36,926 bases of DNA from Methylococcaceae bacterium. GTDB taxonomy: Bacteria; Pseudomonadota; Gammaproteobacteria; Methylococcales; Methylomonadaceae. Below, piece after piece: positions 12,301 through 18,875 of the stretch. The notes beneath the pieces were generated by a model that was not told the origin of the DNA, did not search any database, and saw only the letters and a program-made list of their open reading frames with translations. The stretch is taken from the NCBI GenBank assembly GCA_028748685.1, contig JAJRDU010000275.1, forward strand, positions 1-36,926, in the 5' to 3' direction. Position numbers and translations under genes: made by a program. The stretch's first letter is position 1. Each line of letters starts with the position of its first letter.

Positions 12301-13973
12301 AGGGGCGCGTCGCGCAATTCGTAACTCTGCACCGAAATCTCGCCGACATTGCGCTCCATCGCCACTTCCACGCCTTGGTAGCCAGACACATCGATCACTG
12401 CCCCCTTGTCTACGTAAATTCGACCGCTGGTGCCTTGAGTCGGCACATCATCGTTGGGGACCAGTTTATCGGTTGCGGTGATATCAACCTTGCCGCCGGG
12501 CACGACAATCGCCGAATGGGATTTCAGCGCCACGGTATGGGCATGGGCTTGCAGATAGGATTTCGGCTGTAATTTACCGTCGATTTCGGTGGGTTCTTTC
12601 TTATCGGCAAGGCCGTCGATTTCAGTGAGTTCTTTGTTATCGGCGACGATTTGCGTGACGCTGCCTGAATCGAACGTCAATTCGGATTTGGTTTTCAACC
12701 CGTCGTGGTTATCAATAGTGCGAGTGGTTTTTATTTTATCGGCCGTTATAAGGCCTGGATCCGGATCTTTATCCGCGGCCAGCCCCAGTTCCTGAGCCAC
12801 CAGCCGGATGGAACCGTTGACATTCACCGACGTCGTCGCGCTCACGCGCCCACTCTGATTAACCGCGAAACCGGCCATCGTGATGTTGCCCTGCCTGGCC
12901 AGAATATTACCCATATTCTCGACCTTACCGCCGGTGTTCACTTCCACCAACAGACCCGCAAAATCGCTACCCTTGGCGGTCTCATGCAAATACACCTTGT
13001 CCTGGCTGGCCGCCAGAATGATTTGTCCATGTTCATCGGCGGACAGAGAACCTTGGTTTTCTATTGTCGGCGCGACGATGATGATACGGCCATCTTTATC
13101 GGCGTGAATCCGTGCTTGAACGGGAACAGGTACAATCGGATTACCCAACTTATCCAGAACCACTTGCCCATCGACGCCAATTAACTGTCCAGTCTTATTT
13201 GTAATAAAGCCTTGCTCAACGGGAATGGGCCGATCAAATTTATCAAGAATTTTCTGACCATTCTTATCGATCAAATTCCCGTCCGCGTCCGTTTTCAATC
13301 CTTTTTCAAAGGTAATGCTAGAGGCCTTATTGACCGCAGTCGTCGCATCGTTCGCATCCGGCCTGTCGCCAAACGCTGCCTTGCCTTTCTCATCAAGCAC
13401 CTTGGTAATTCCGCGATTCAGCGCTTCGTCACTGATATTCAGCGTACTGGCGACCAGACTATTCGCGTTGACCACGGAATCCTTGCCAAACACAAAGCCG
13501 TTCTGGTTATACAGATAGATCTGGCCGTTTGCCGTCAGCGAACCGAGAATGCGACTGGCATCTTGCTGATGAATATTGTTGAGCAGCACCGAGGTCGAGG
13601 ACAACTGTTTGACGTTCACGCTGTAGCCTTTATCGATATTGAAGCTATTCCAGTCCGCCGTCGCTTTGTCGGTGAGCTGCTGGATGGTCATTACCTTCCC
13701 ATCCACCATGGCTTTCGCCCGACCATGATTCGCTTTATCGATAATATCCCGGGGCGTCGCATCTAGCGCGACATTCGCCGAAGGCACCGGGAGCGGTATT
13801 GGCAGCGATGCGAGCCCTTGCATCGCTACCGGCAGCTCGGCTTTCACGGGAGATACGCCGGCGCCGATGACAAACCCGCCCGCTACTACGACCCGTACAC
13901 CAGCGACGAGCGGCTTTAATCTGAAAAAATGATCCGATGATTTACGTGCCGTCGGTTGATGTCTATTGGACAT
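3309..13973 (-). CDS. Giant two-partner-secretion exoprotein (filamentous haemagglutinin family, TpsA)
   Basis: A predicted secreted adhesin or matrix protein of about 3554 aa, exported across the outer membrane by a TpsB pore. An extended signal region (about residues 1-47, ending SPVKA) precedes a TPS secretion domain at about residues 50-175, with NNIHQQDASRILGSL, ANGQIYLYNQNGFVFG and NANSLVAST, the usual haemagglutination-domain signature. Residues beyond that are Gly/Asp/Val-rich repeats such as GGKVDIT and GAVIDVSG, expected to form a long beta-helix. The C-terminus (APKGVIDAGEAGIGG ... NNIQVGGVGTGVPV) resembles the DUF3739 tail of this family. The ATG at 13973 follows AAAGGTGACAACC and is preferred to a TTG at 13997 that has no such site. 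tpsB lies directly upstream, with a riboswitch in the 138-bp gap. The ligand or adhesion target cannot be read from sequence. Confidence 0.93.
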   Translation of the reverse strand: MSNRHQPTARKSSDHFFRLKPLVAGVRVVVAGGFVIGAGVSPVKAELPVAMQGLASLPIPLPVPSANVALDATPRDIIDKANHGRAKAMVDGKVMTIQQLTDKATADWNSFNIDKGYSVNVKQLSSTSVLLNNIHQQDASRILGSLTANGQIYLYNQNGFVFGKDSVVNANSLVASTLNISDEALNRGITKVLDEKGKAAFGDRPDANDATTAVNKASSITFEKGLKTDADGNLIDKNGQKILDKFDRPIPVEQGFITNKTGQLIGVDGQVVLDKLGNPIVPVPVQARIHADKDGRIIIVAPTIENQGSLSADEHGQIILAASQDKVYLHETAKGSDFAGLLVEVNTGGKVENMGNILARQGNITMAGFAVNQSGRVSATTSVNVNGSIRLVAQELGLAADKDPDPGLITADKIKTTRTIDNHDGLKTKSELTFDSGSVTQIVADNKELTEIDGLADKKEPTEIDGKLQPKSYLQAHAHTVALKSHSAIVVPGGKVDITATDKLVPNDDVPTQGTSGRIYVDKGAVIDVSGYQGVEVAMERNVGEISVQSYELRDAPLQKTGVLKGETVRVDLRKDTKIVDASGAQARVARTVKERLSEGGEINLISSGDVIINDGAKVNIAGGSVDYKDGYISTTKLLTDYGRIVDISAADPNEHYAAVYGVVKEVHKKWGVESVWDFGQGQFEKGYREGKAAGSINIKAPYLAWNGELSAGSDTGRYQRLPGDRPDGGSFVFDSTAFVNALQDVRFQTEKADFAIAQGQPFPKTDNNKPQALVLSTDLTNRSGVQDVIVKTRGQATVAADAEVRMADGGKFTVEAAGIDVQGEIHAVGGAWKLDKDGNEVSTGGSINLTIANSIGDVNLGAASVLDVSGRWVNDLQQSSSVTPLDPLYLDGGSINVRSVGDVFVRAGAKLSADGGARLAQNGKLTAGKGGKIALAAVGNGVASTVHLDGEVSAASLSKGGTLTLNSGEIILGAGVPKTADPLTLAVVNGQFAFDPESSFGAINLVGNFEGVTVGSDVKLDLKTKNLVLDGNLRQKATTSSIRDFAHAELLPEHLRQPFRLSLTGKTDVTLATGSAIVTDKESTVNLESSLGGIYIDGLIKTPAGKINLSILPQAGSEYDPSQSIRLGEHAQLLAQGTTRMNPLDALGRRTGEVLDGGQVTFDLKRGYLIAEQGSLIDVSGTHGVLDLPKVGSTASFAPVDVASNAGSIGMMAVEGAVLDGTLRGQAGSDTMRAGRFSLELYSKSVRLPPDFPARPFPNNPLLIHVKENQQPLMAADVGFGDDIPDRFNGQAVVSADALEAGGFSDVRLKTPDEIRFEGNVDLTTSARLELDAAKIAWVGTNGATSGAVNLNTALLRMGSSQQREVNGLPVAGAGQFNANAQWIELFGATQWDNFKRIDLNSIHDLRTVGNRSGAEREFLGAMVAAADLNLHASQIYPTTLSKFTFAVKNNPNGQINISGTNTDKSPLSAAGELSFEAPVINQSGVLKAPLGTINLKAGQKLTLAENSLTTVSAKDQMIPFGVTVGGLDWLYPLDTVRNLMFNTPPEKKLVLKAPEVILAKGSTVDISGGGDLYSYEFQAGSGGSYDYLQPRSGSNEGGFAVIPNLGSDLAPYDHYESTGSGSADFAGIELGSKVYLSGGGGLAAGEYTLLPAHYALLPGAFLVTPQAKTQDQTLTTHTKSGLAVVAGYQTVAGSGTRDARWSGFRIENGADVRLRSKYEGNTANAFYAAKALKNETSAPELPNDGGHISIAAQNKLVLDSTFLVDAANGGRGSRMDIAANKIKVVNQLSAAPAVGTLELLADDLSALKIDSLMLGGARNRNKTTGATDVDVTAQQVIFSADSKLHVSDMIAAATELVEVRGGAELVASGQVNSGDTVLNVNGDGVLLRVSGDKQVVLNRTNTPGNKGELKLAAGSKLSASESMVLDASKSTQLSGDIDMRGGSLNLGANTINLGEVDNLSGNALNLSNSKLQNFSVEELVLTSRGSIGIYGNLGLVDGNGQAVIGDDGLQKAVQFDSLVINAAGFSGFGQGGQSARLQANNLKLENLSATAYKTITDTTSNVLTLANTQGLQVGDYLVGAGFAAHTTITAISGDRVTLSAAPTAPIASGAIVTDAGHGNGQGSLELLATNVTQGAGNFGINGFKAVNLSNQNGFTADGASVLSVVSDLNLSSDYLTATGGSSFKINADGHTLNVSGNGRTVGAVPFGFGGAMEFIADKIDFNTKALLPSGDFDLHALTGDVNLGSQASLDLAGRKVIFADKVEYTPGGNFKAVADHGQVILAAGSLVDMSSGGGNAEGGKLTLETPEQSVVLKGQLQAAAGSAVIDVARFDATTGFDVLMKALYDAGANQSIYFRTRQADILQAADSTINAQTVSLVADRGAIDLEGEIHADANAEGGSIRLYAGDGITLKNGSELTAKGAKGGEVLLSSVDSDNDNVSGIDLQAGSLIDVKGSTAEKNGEVSLRALRNGSSIKIEPVAGTVAGAKKFYAEGVRKYTDDDGFITSTEIATIKADTNVYMTAANMKGVTNSLGNGIRLWAGVEVNYSGDLALTDTWDFADWRYNEGTGLSDMPGHLVVRAGGTFTVNESLSDGFKDGMLIGAAGTYETPVSGVLMRGDSWSYGLTAGADLTSADPTAISAKKDLVIGSNVKVRSGTGDIQLVAGGDIKFIDQTSTVYNAGRPTDVNPNGTLAVNMVVGALPYLDYPVEGGNLLIKAGKDIVGAVNDSRSVDAWLYRQGTGLRQEDSYLLTVASDLISLKDDAAALAAYKDTLPAQVKALIHDDIKIDTFAYSEPTTWGVILNDNSFQQNVGSFGGGKVEISAAGNIRDLSVIMPTTGKQTGQPIADGENVNTVGTGFLTNQVDVQGGGEMHVRAGKDIAGGIYYLGQGRGTMVADGAIKGGSQFTAGPQLLMGDTQLELQAKKDLSLTGVSDPMILGTTSTNFFSYGDASKLVAKSTSGDVHLGADPSSFATIRGIDDERAALAAVYPASLLATAFGGSVILDDAITLFPSAKGELNLLADKDISSKGVEAKKLGMSDADRALLPTALSPSASNALKDVVERIFPEDLAPKSHAETPVHVGDREPARLVTRHGDIKNIQFNLAKKALVHTGRDFSNVQLSIEHANLDDTSLLDVGRDLFYTSDRSADGALNGNTGKIKVSGAGELLVKTNRNFDLGASEGLSTVVLNTGPSDKGAGITVLSGLNGGNPDYAAFIGKYLEGSGLYAADFAKVSSLITDFMRQRSGNGELGEDVALAEFKSLRAEEYLAIAPKLNALILPVYMNEIRESGKASAGSGKLGNESGFAAIKTLFPGTQWSGDLSMIFSKIQTLDGGNINLLVPGGKVNAGLAVSVEDRDASELGIVAKGEGDVNAVINGDFLVNQSRVFSLSGDDITIWSSNGNIDAGSGAKSVIGVPPAEWSYPKGNLKFKFPPIVSGSGIRTAAGSPTAKAGDVYLFAPKGVIDAGEAGIGGNNVFLVATAVIGANNIQVGGVGTGVPVASTGSVAAGLTGTSNMTAGVSQMAESSVSAGPDNDKSAMKNAILGMLSVEVLGFGE

Positions 13974-14014
13974 GGTTGTCACCTTTGTCAAAAACAATTA
14001 ACAAATTTAAATAA

Positions 14015-14092
14015 GTGGCAACCCGGCTATCTTTATATTCAAGACCCGCGGCTTTCCGCCCCCGCCTCACGACGGGTTTAGCATTTACACGA
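14015..14092 (-). ncRNA. GEMM / cyclic di-GMP-I riboswitch, copy 1 (before tpsA)
   Basis: The minus-strand RNA starts GTGTAAATGCTAAACCC. A stem capped by a GTGA (GNRA) tetraloop follows, then GGAAAGCC, GGGTCT, and the closing block AGCCGGGTTGCCAC. The order and spacing match the GEMM cyclic-dinucleotide aptamer. It lies in the gap between tpsB (stop at 14112) and tpsA (start 13973). The closing strand GGTTGCCAC can pair at 8 of 9 positions with GTGACAACC, which overlaps the tpsA ribosome binding site. This suggests that ligand binding frees the site (ON switch). Class and ligand are inferred from pattern, not from a covariance search. Confidence 0.75.
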
Positions 14093-14111
14093 AAAATTTT
14101 AAAAAGAAGAG

Positions 14112-15764
14112 CTAAAACTCCGTGGCGACACTAAAATGCAAGCGGGGATCGCCCTTATTAACAGGATGCAACGAAGTAAACGGAATACCGACATCAAACG
14201 CGCCGCTAAGCTGCTTCCATAATTGGAAATGCAGTCCGAAACCGCCACTAGTCAACGTGTTACTCTTAACGTTACCTGGCAAGCTGTCCTTGATCCAACC
14301 CTTGCCGGCATCCAGAAATGCCAACAGTTTCAATTTGTTGACATACTCCCAATCATCCAAACCCAAATGAGGTGAGTGCAACTCCAGCGAACCGAATATC
14401 CCATCATCGGCCAAGGCTTGGGTTTCGAAATACCCTCGCACGCTCTGCGCCCCACCCAACGAGAACTGTTCATTACTAATCAGCGGCGAATCGGCCGCTT
14501 GCCCGGCAAAATGGCTGACCAATTCCATACCCAGCGGTAAATCGTGTTGAAACTTCAGATCGCCGGTCACATACATATAATTGGCTCTGGCTTTGAAACG
14601 TTTGTCTTCGAACTGCTGCTGCTTGTTACCTAGGCCGCGCACCGAGAAATGCAGCCCCAAATCAAAGCTGGTCATCGACTCCTTGCCGCGCAGGCTGCCG
14701 CTGTATTGCGCCAAAAACGGCGCATAAGCGATAGGCGTCTTGATACTATCCGAGCCGATCAGATTTAAATCCTCCTGAAAATCCTTGTAATCGACGCCCA
14801 GCGTGGCGTTGTGGAAATAATCGTTCAGAGGTTTCAAGGGCTTGACCAAGCGCGCACCGTAAATATTACCGATACCGATCACCGACAGCGCCCCGGCACT
14901 AGCGATCTGCGAACTCGACGACGAACTGACCGCATAAAATGCAAAGCGGGTACCGTCGTCGAACAGCGGCATAGCATAGGTACCTGCCCAGACATCGACT
15001 TCTTCGTTATTCTCCGGCGATGTCTGATACATCAGCGAAGCGCTGTGCATCGCCTGCCAAAGATTGTCGTAACGCAACGACGACACCAATCGCAACCTTG
15101 ATGTACTGGAGGTATTGCGGCCGTTTAACTCCACCCTGCCGTGCAAGGGCAACTCGTCCTTGACCTTTAAATCGACTTCCAGCGTACCCGGCGTTTCGCC
15201 CGCGCGCAGTATCGGTGTAATTTGCCGGTCCGGGCTTTGCCCGGCCAATTCCGCCAGCTGTTTCTGCATCTTCGGCAGATTGGGCACATTGCCTTCGGCC
15301 AGTTCCGGCACGCTGGCCTTGATTTTGCCGAGCGAGAAATACCGGGAATCCTTCACCCGCAAGCGCGATACCTTGCCTTCCACCACTTGCAGATAGACGG
15401 TGCCGTTTTTCACATCCTGTTCGGGAATATCCACCGTTACGGTCTGGTAGCCCTGGGTGTGATAAAGCTCTTCCAGCGCGGCCCGCGCCGTTTCCACGTT
15501 GTCTATGCTTTTCTTCGGCCCCAGGAACGGATAAATAGTGCGTTCCAATTGCTTCTTGTCGATCAGCGTATTGCCCTTGACCCGCAACTCCATCAAATCG
15601 AAGGTAGCAGCTTGCCGAGGCGTGGCTTGCGCTTGATTCGCCACTTCCGCCTCGACTTGAGCTCCTTGAGCAACCTCCTGGGCAAACGCATCGGATGCCA
15701 CCGTAAAAATACAGCCTGCCAACCACCATAACGCCCGGCCAGGCTTGATTCTGTTTACCCGCAT
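14112..15764 (-). CDS. Outer-membrane TpsB transporter (ShlB/FhaC/HecB family)
   Basis: A 550-aa Omp85-superfamily pore that exports the neighbouring TpsA exoprotein. The order is: signal peptide (about residues 1-28, ending DAFA), a Gln/Ala-rich linker, two POTRA domains (about 50-210; FDLMELRVKGNTLI, QGYQTVTVDIPEQ, VYLQVVEGKVSRLRV), then a 16-strand beta-barrel. The barrel has the conserved SLGGAQSVRGY motif, whose VRGY sits in the loop that folds into the pore, and ends in a terminal Phe (FSVATEF) needed for outer-membrane insertion. Length is normal for FhaC-type proteins. The ATG at 15764 has only a weak AAGACAG ribosome binding site. tpsB precedes tpsA, the common order in such pairs, and its promoter region carries a Pho-box-like sequence. 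Confidence 0.93.
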   Translation of the reverse strand: MRVNRIKPGRALWWLAGCIFTVASDAFAQEVAQGAQVEAEVANQAQATPRQAATFDLMELRVKGNTLIDKKQLERTIYPFLGPKKSIDNVETARAALEELYHTQGYQTVTVDIPEQDVKNGTVYLQVVEGKVSRLRVKDSRYFSLGKIKASVPELAEGNVPNLPKMQKQLAELAGQSPDRQITPILRAGETPGTLEVDLKVKDELPLHGRVELNGRNTSSTSRLRLVSSLRYDNLWQAMHSASLMYQTSPENNEEVDVWAGTYAMPLFDDGTRFAFYAVSSSSSSQIASAGALSVIGIGNIYGARLVKPLKPLNDYFHNATLGVDYKDFQEDLNLIGSDSIKTPIAYAPFLAQYSGSLRGKESMTSFDLGLHFSVRGLGNKQQQFEDKRFKARANYMYVTGDLKFQHDLPLGMELVSHFAGQAADSPLISNEQFSLGGAQSVRGYFETQALADDGIFGSLELHSPHLGLDDWEYVNKLKLLAFLDAGKGWIKDSLPGNVKSNTLTSGGFGLHFQLWKQLSGAFDVGIPFTSLHPVNKGDPRLHFSVATEF

Positions 15765-15791
15765 GTAATCTGTCTTATCCGTGTGAGCACT

Positions 15792-15855
15792 GGTTTTCCC
15801 ATCGAAAACCGTTAAACCGTTATTCTATGACGCTTGCGTTAAGCTTTTATGACAA
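15792..15855 (-). promoter_or_regulatory. Candidate PhoB-type promoter and leader hairpin of tpsB
   Basis: On the minus strand TTGTCAT-AAAA-GCTTAAC (15838-15855) is followed after exactly 10 nt by TAGAAT (15822-15827), a good -10. The first half matches the Pho-box half-site CTGTCAT; the second half is degenerate. Between this and tpsB lies a perfect 7-bp hairpin, GGTTTTC-loop-GAAAACC (15792-15810), of unknown role. The same 7-4-7 plus 10-nt layout occurs at three other places in the window. Confidence 0.45.
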
Positions 15856-15870
15856 GCCATCTCTTACCAA

Positions 15871-15939
15871 TGTAGGTGCGAATTTATTCGCACTGATAGC
15901 CCCAATTGCCGCCCAAATGCGAATAAATTCGCACCTACA
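15871..15939. repeat. Long palindromic repeat (GTAGGTGCGAATTTATTCGC type)
   Basis: Perfect 22-bp inverted repeats (15871-15892 and 15918-15939), beginning TGTAGGTGCGAATTTATTCG, surround a 25-bp loop. A related half-unit is embedded at 27870-27884. This is a dispersed non-coding repeat; its position about 20 bp upstream of the tpsB promoter means it could block read-through from upstream. Confidence 0.75.
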
Positions 15940-16035
15940 AAAACCGCCTGGAGTATTGGCTTTGTCCACGGAGCATAAAAAGCGCTAGCCATCATCCATC
16001 CCATCGCTTCGATGGTGTCGGATTACGCTCTTTAG

Positions 16036-16153
16036 TTAAGGAAACTCTGAACAAGTTGATTCCGCTCATGGTTCGACAAGCCCACCACGAACGGAATCAC
16101 CCACTTACCGTTCGTCCTGAGCCTGTCGAAAGACTAAATCAGAGCTTTCTTAA
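16036..16153 (+). repeat. TTAAGGA-family repeat (copy 2, full length)
   Basis: A 118-bp unit whose ends are inverted: TTAAGGAAACTCTGA at the left and TCAGAGCTTTCTTAA at the right. Internal blocks such as CTCATGGTTCGACAAG and CGTCCTGAGCCTGTCGAA recur at 22895-23036, 19912-20008 and 26690-26760. It has no coding capacity and is probably a MITE-like repeat. Confidence 0.65.
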
Positions 16154-16234
16154 GAATTAACCATACCTCCCAAGCCCTTCAGCTTCGCTGAACCCTGTCG
16201 ACGGGTGAAGAACTTACGCCACCCCATACAAACG

Positions 16235-16265
16235 AAAAAACCAGCCGTCCGAAAACGGCTGGTTT
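16235..16265 (-). terminator. Rho-independent terminator after the PstS-like gene
   Basis: The minus-strand RNA AAACCAGCCG-TTTTCGGA-CGGCTGGTTTTTT forms a 9-10 bp GC-rich stem followed by a T-run. It lies 55 nt after the stop codon of the gene starting at 17906 and ends that operon. Confidence 0.9.
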
Positions 16266-16319
16266 GCATAGCTTTTGCGGTATTCCCTTACCGCCTCAAC
16301 TTGTCAAATGCTTTGCGCA

Positions 16320-17906
16320 TTATTGAAGTTGAACACCGGCAGCAGTGTTGGTCAGGTCATAAACAGCCGGGATACGGCAGTTGTTGACTGCTTGAGTAGT
16401 CGTACCGTGGCTGTAGGGGTTAACCGGGTAGCTGGATACGAAGTTACCGTCGACGGCTGGCGCGAAGTTTTTAGGCGAAGCCAAGTAACCGCTATCGCCG
16501 AAAGGATGTACGTTGGTCGCGTTCAGAGAAACGATAACGTTAGGGTTGCCGGCGGCTTTGATGAATTCCTTGACAATCAGGTCTTCGCTGGTATCCCATA
16601 CGTGAGTCTTGGAATATTGGAAAGTCAGCTCGGCCCAATCGTGGTATTTGCCTTTAGCAACGTTAGCCAATGTCGGAGCCACACCGTCGATTTTCACGAA
16701 GCGCCAAGCTTCTGCTTGGTTGGCATTTTTTTCCAGACCCTGGATACCGATAGCCCAACGCGCACCGCCGGTTGTATAAGTGTTGTTAAACGCTGTACCG
16801 ATGGTATTGACGCCTGCATCCAGCTCTCTCAAACACTCGGACACGCCACCGGAGGTAGACATGGCATGATTTTGAGGTTTCGCTATCACTTCACCCAGAG
16901 CACCGGAATCAGGTATTGGGCCATTGGCGGCTGTCGCACAAGGGTAGTTCAGGAAGTTGATACCTGCTTGCGCCTTGGTGCCTGAACCATCGACACGTGT
17001 GCACATATGCACACGGGCGTTGGCATTGCCCGGTTTGTTGGCCGCGCTGGCTAACGTGTACAGGTCGCTGGCACCGACTTTCAGGTCTTTCCAGCTGTCC
17101 ATCTTGCCGGTCAAGAGGCTGGCGACTTGGTCGCGAGTCAGGCTAGGCATACAGGCTTCGGTTTCTGAACCCACGCAGGCGTTGCCTACGCCAAATTGCG
17201 CTTCCTGCAGGGCGTTACGCAGTTTCAAGGTAGCGCCGATGCCGAATACTTGGCCGCCGGCGGATTCAACATTCAACAGACTCAAGTCTGATCCATTAAC
17301 CGCCTGAAAACCGGCCGGTGTATTGACGCCGCGGAATTGTTCGGGATCGACATCAGAAATACCGAAATCAGGTTTGCTCAGTTTGAATTGACCAGCAGTC
17401 GTTGCTGAATAAGTACAGGTAGAAACATTCAAACCCGCTGTCAGAGCAGGTACTGTACAAACGCTAGGATCGACGTTCAAGAAGGCAATCGAAGCAGTGG
17501 CGGCGCCCTTGGCATCGTCGATGATAGGGGTAACACCCATCGCGGAACCGCCCGCGCTACGTTTATAGATCAACAGCTCGGTTTTACCGCCGGCCAGACC
17601 TACCAATTGTGGGTTCAGTGGGTTCAGTGTGCAGTAGTAAGCGTTTTGATCCTTGCCGGTGCCATTATCCTTGAATTTATAGATAGGTTTGGTTGAATCG
17701 CACATACGGTCGGCGGCGATCACGGAAGTGCTGGTCGCCAAATGTTCGATATAATCCAGTGCCGCGGAAGCGCCCGACAAATAGATTTCGTAAGTGTTGG
17801 CAGGTGTCACAACGACTTTACCCGCACCATCGAGTGTGATGGCAGCTTGTGCCGCACCACCAAACATCGCCGCGGAAATTGCAGCGCCTAAGATTAACTT
17901 TTTCAT
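16320..17906 (-). CDS. PstS-like periplasmic/extracellular binding protein
   Basis: A 528-aa exported protein of the type 2 periplasmic-binding-protein fold, resembling phosphate-binding PstS. It has a signal peptide (MKKLILGAAISAAMFGGAAQA). Three glycine/serine loops are in the positions PstS uses for the anion: YLSGASAAL near residue 45, KRSAGGSAMGV near 115, and MCTRVDGSGTKA near 305 (PstS typically reads RSDGSGT). The helix-rich stretch LTRDQVASLLTGKMDSWKDL is also typical. Several Cys pairs suggest disulphides. At 528 aa it is longer than ordinary PstS (about 320-350 aa). There is no lipobox and no pstCAB nearby, so a free periplasmic or secreted role is more likely than ABC uptake. It lies 66 nt behind a PEP-CTERM gene, probably in the same transcript. 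The start has GAGAGAGAAC before the ATG. The ligand is inferred, not shown. Confidence 0.7.
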   Translation of the reverse strand: MKKLILGAAISAAMFGGAAQAAITLDGAGKVVVTPANTYEIYLSGASAALDYIEHLATSTSVIAADRMCDSTKPIYKFKDNGTGKDQNAYYCTLNPLNPQLVGLAGGKTELLIYKRSAGGSAMGVTPIIDDAKGAATASIAFLNVDPSVCTVPALTAGLNVSTCTYSATTAGQFKLSKPDFGISDVDPEQFRGVNTPAGFQAVNGSDLSLLNVESAGGQVFGIGATLKLRNALQEAQFGVGNACVGSETEACMPSLTRDQVASLLTGKMDSWKDLKVGASDLYTLASAANKPGNANARVHMCTRVDGSGTKAQAGINFLNYPCATAANGPIPDSGALGEVIAKPQNHAMSTSGGVSECLRELDAGVNTIGTAFNNTYTTGGARWAIGIQGLEKNANQAEAWRFVKIDGVAPTLANVAKGKYHDWAELTFQYSKTHVWDTSEDLIVKEFIKAAGNPNVIVSLNATNVHPFGDSGYLASPKNFAPAVDGNFVSSYPVNPYSHGTTTQAVNNCRIPAVYDLTNTAAGVQLQ

Positions 17907-17936
17907 TTGTTCTCTCTCATTTAAAAAAGGATTAAT

Positions 17937-17965
17937 GCCGCCCCCCGCAACAAAAAGGGAGCGGC
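17937..17965 (-). terminator. Intergenic hairpin, possible attenuator
   Basis: The minus strand GCCGCTCCC-loop-GGGGGGCGGC forms a GC-rich stem 8 nt after the PEP-CTERM stop codon. The T-rich run (CCTTTTTT) begins only several nt later, so it may give partial termination or protect the upstream message, with some read-through into the PstS-like gene. Confidence 0.5.
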
Positions 17966-17972
17966 TAATGAC

Positions 17973-18740
17973 TTATAAAGCCATTGATTTACGACGGTTC
18001 AAACGCAACACGCCCATCAGACCGGCGCCGAACATCCATACCGCGGCAGGCAGTGGCACGGCGGCAGGAGGAGGCGTAATAGCAGGCGCGGCAAAGCTCA
18101 GGCTGTTGCCGGCCAGTTTCCATTCACCTTTGAAAGTACTCGGAATGTTGTCACCGGTGTTTTGGTCCATTTGACCCAATTGAAAACCTACAGATTGACC
18201 ATAGCTGGCCTGTGGATCTTGAATCCAGCCACCCCAAACAGAGGCAGCATCACCGTGCTGACCCAGACCTGCTGCCTCGCTATCCAATACCAAAGTGCTC
18301 ACGTTCTGAGCATCGTTGATCCCTGGAGCTTTGGCGTTGATGTCGGTCACATGGACTTCTATCTTGTTAGCGGTATCCATTCCGAATAACACTTGCGCAG
18401 TAGTAGCCAGGGGCGCGCCGGTGATAGCTGCACCAAAATCAATGGTATCGCCGACGGCGACCACGTACTTGATAACACTGGTTTTCGCGCCGGTGATGAA
18501 GTTGGTCCAGTTGGCATCGGCGGATAGGTCAAAATTCAGGCTGTAAGCAGCATTGTTGACGTTGGCAACCAATTCGTTGTAAGTCACGCCGGTATCCAGC
18601 GTAAAGGTTTTACCGGTGCTGATGTCGTAAGCCGACAAAAAAGCTTCGTTCAAGCCACCAGAGTGGTTAGCGATACTAGCGTTAGCAGCGCCAGCGCTTG
18701 CAAACAGCGCGGCCGCGATCAAAGTTTTTGCAAATTTCAT
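17973..18740 (-). CDS. PEP-CTERM (VPLPA-type) surface protein 1
   Basis: A 255-aa exported protein. Residues 1-22 form a signal peptide (MKFAKTLIAAALFASAGAANA). The middle is a beta-rich Asn/Asp/Ala domain that I do not recognise. The C-terminus is a sorting signal: VPLPAAVWMFGAGLMG, a hydrophobic helix, then a basic RLNRRK tail. Proteins with this tripartite tail are processed by an exosortase and delivered to the outer surface or matrix; no exosortase gene is in the window. The ATG at 18740 has AAGGAAACAACA as ribosome binding site. The open frame continues upstream to 18875, but that part is the riboswitch and not protein. Expression is probably set by the riboswitch at 18786-18875 and by Pho-like promoters further upstream. 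Confidence 0.85.
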   Translation of the reverse strand: MKFAKTLIAAALFASAGAANASIANHSGGLNEAFLSAYDISTGKTFTLDTGVTYNELVANVNNAAYSLNFDLSADANWTNFITGAKTSVIKYVVAVGDTIDFGAAITGAPLATTAQVLFGMDTANKIEVHVTDINAKAPGINDAQNVSTLVLDSEAAGLGQHGDAASVWGGWIQDPQASYGQSVGFQLGQMDQNTGDNIPSTFKGEWKLAGNSLSFAAPAITPPPAAVPLPAAVWMFGAGLMGVLRLNRRKSMAL

Positions 18741-18785
18741 TGTTGTTTCCTTATGTTTAAAAATTGAAAGTCTTAAATACACAAG

Positions 18786-18875
18786 GTGATAACCCAGCCA
18801 TCTTGACGCCCTTTTGGAACTTCGAGACCTGAAGCTTTCCGTCCCCGCTTCACAACGGGTTTGGCTTTTACACAC
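18786..18875 (-). ncRNA. GEMM / cyclic di-GMP-I riboswitch, copy 2
   Basis: The minus strand reads GTGTAAAAGCCAAACCCG, then a GTGA-capped stem, GGAAAGC, AGGTCT, and the closing ATGGCTGGGTTATCACC. The ATG of the PEP-CTERM gene is 45 nt downstream. Just after the aptamer, CCTTGTGT can pair with ACATAAGG, which contains the ribosome binding site (8 pairs, one G-U). This is consistent with translational control. Confidence 0.75.

Noticed and set aside
3309-13973. Contact-dependent inhibition (CdiA) toxin with an immunity gene
   Set aside because: The C-terminus matches the DUF3739-like tail, there is no VENN-type motif, and only repeat DNA and the sMMO region follow; no small immunity gene is seen.
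15871-15939. CRISPR repeat-spacer unit
   Set aside because: Only one inverted pair with a short loop; no regularly spaced direct repeats and no cas genes.
17937-17965. A fifth riboswitch before the PstS-like gene
   Set aside because: The 66-bp gap has only a simple GC hairpin and none of the aptamer core blocks.
18741-18875. N-terminal extension of PEP-CTERM protein 1
   Set aside because: This stretch is the riboswitch; the signal peptide starts at the ATG at 18740, which has a good ribosome binding site.
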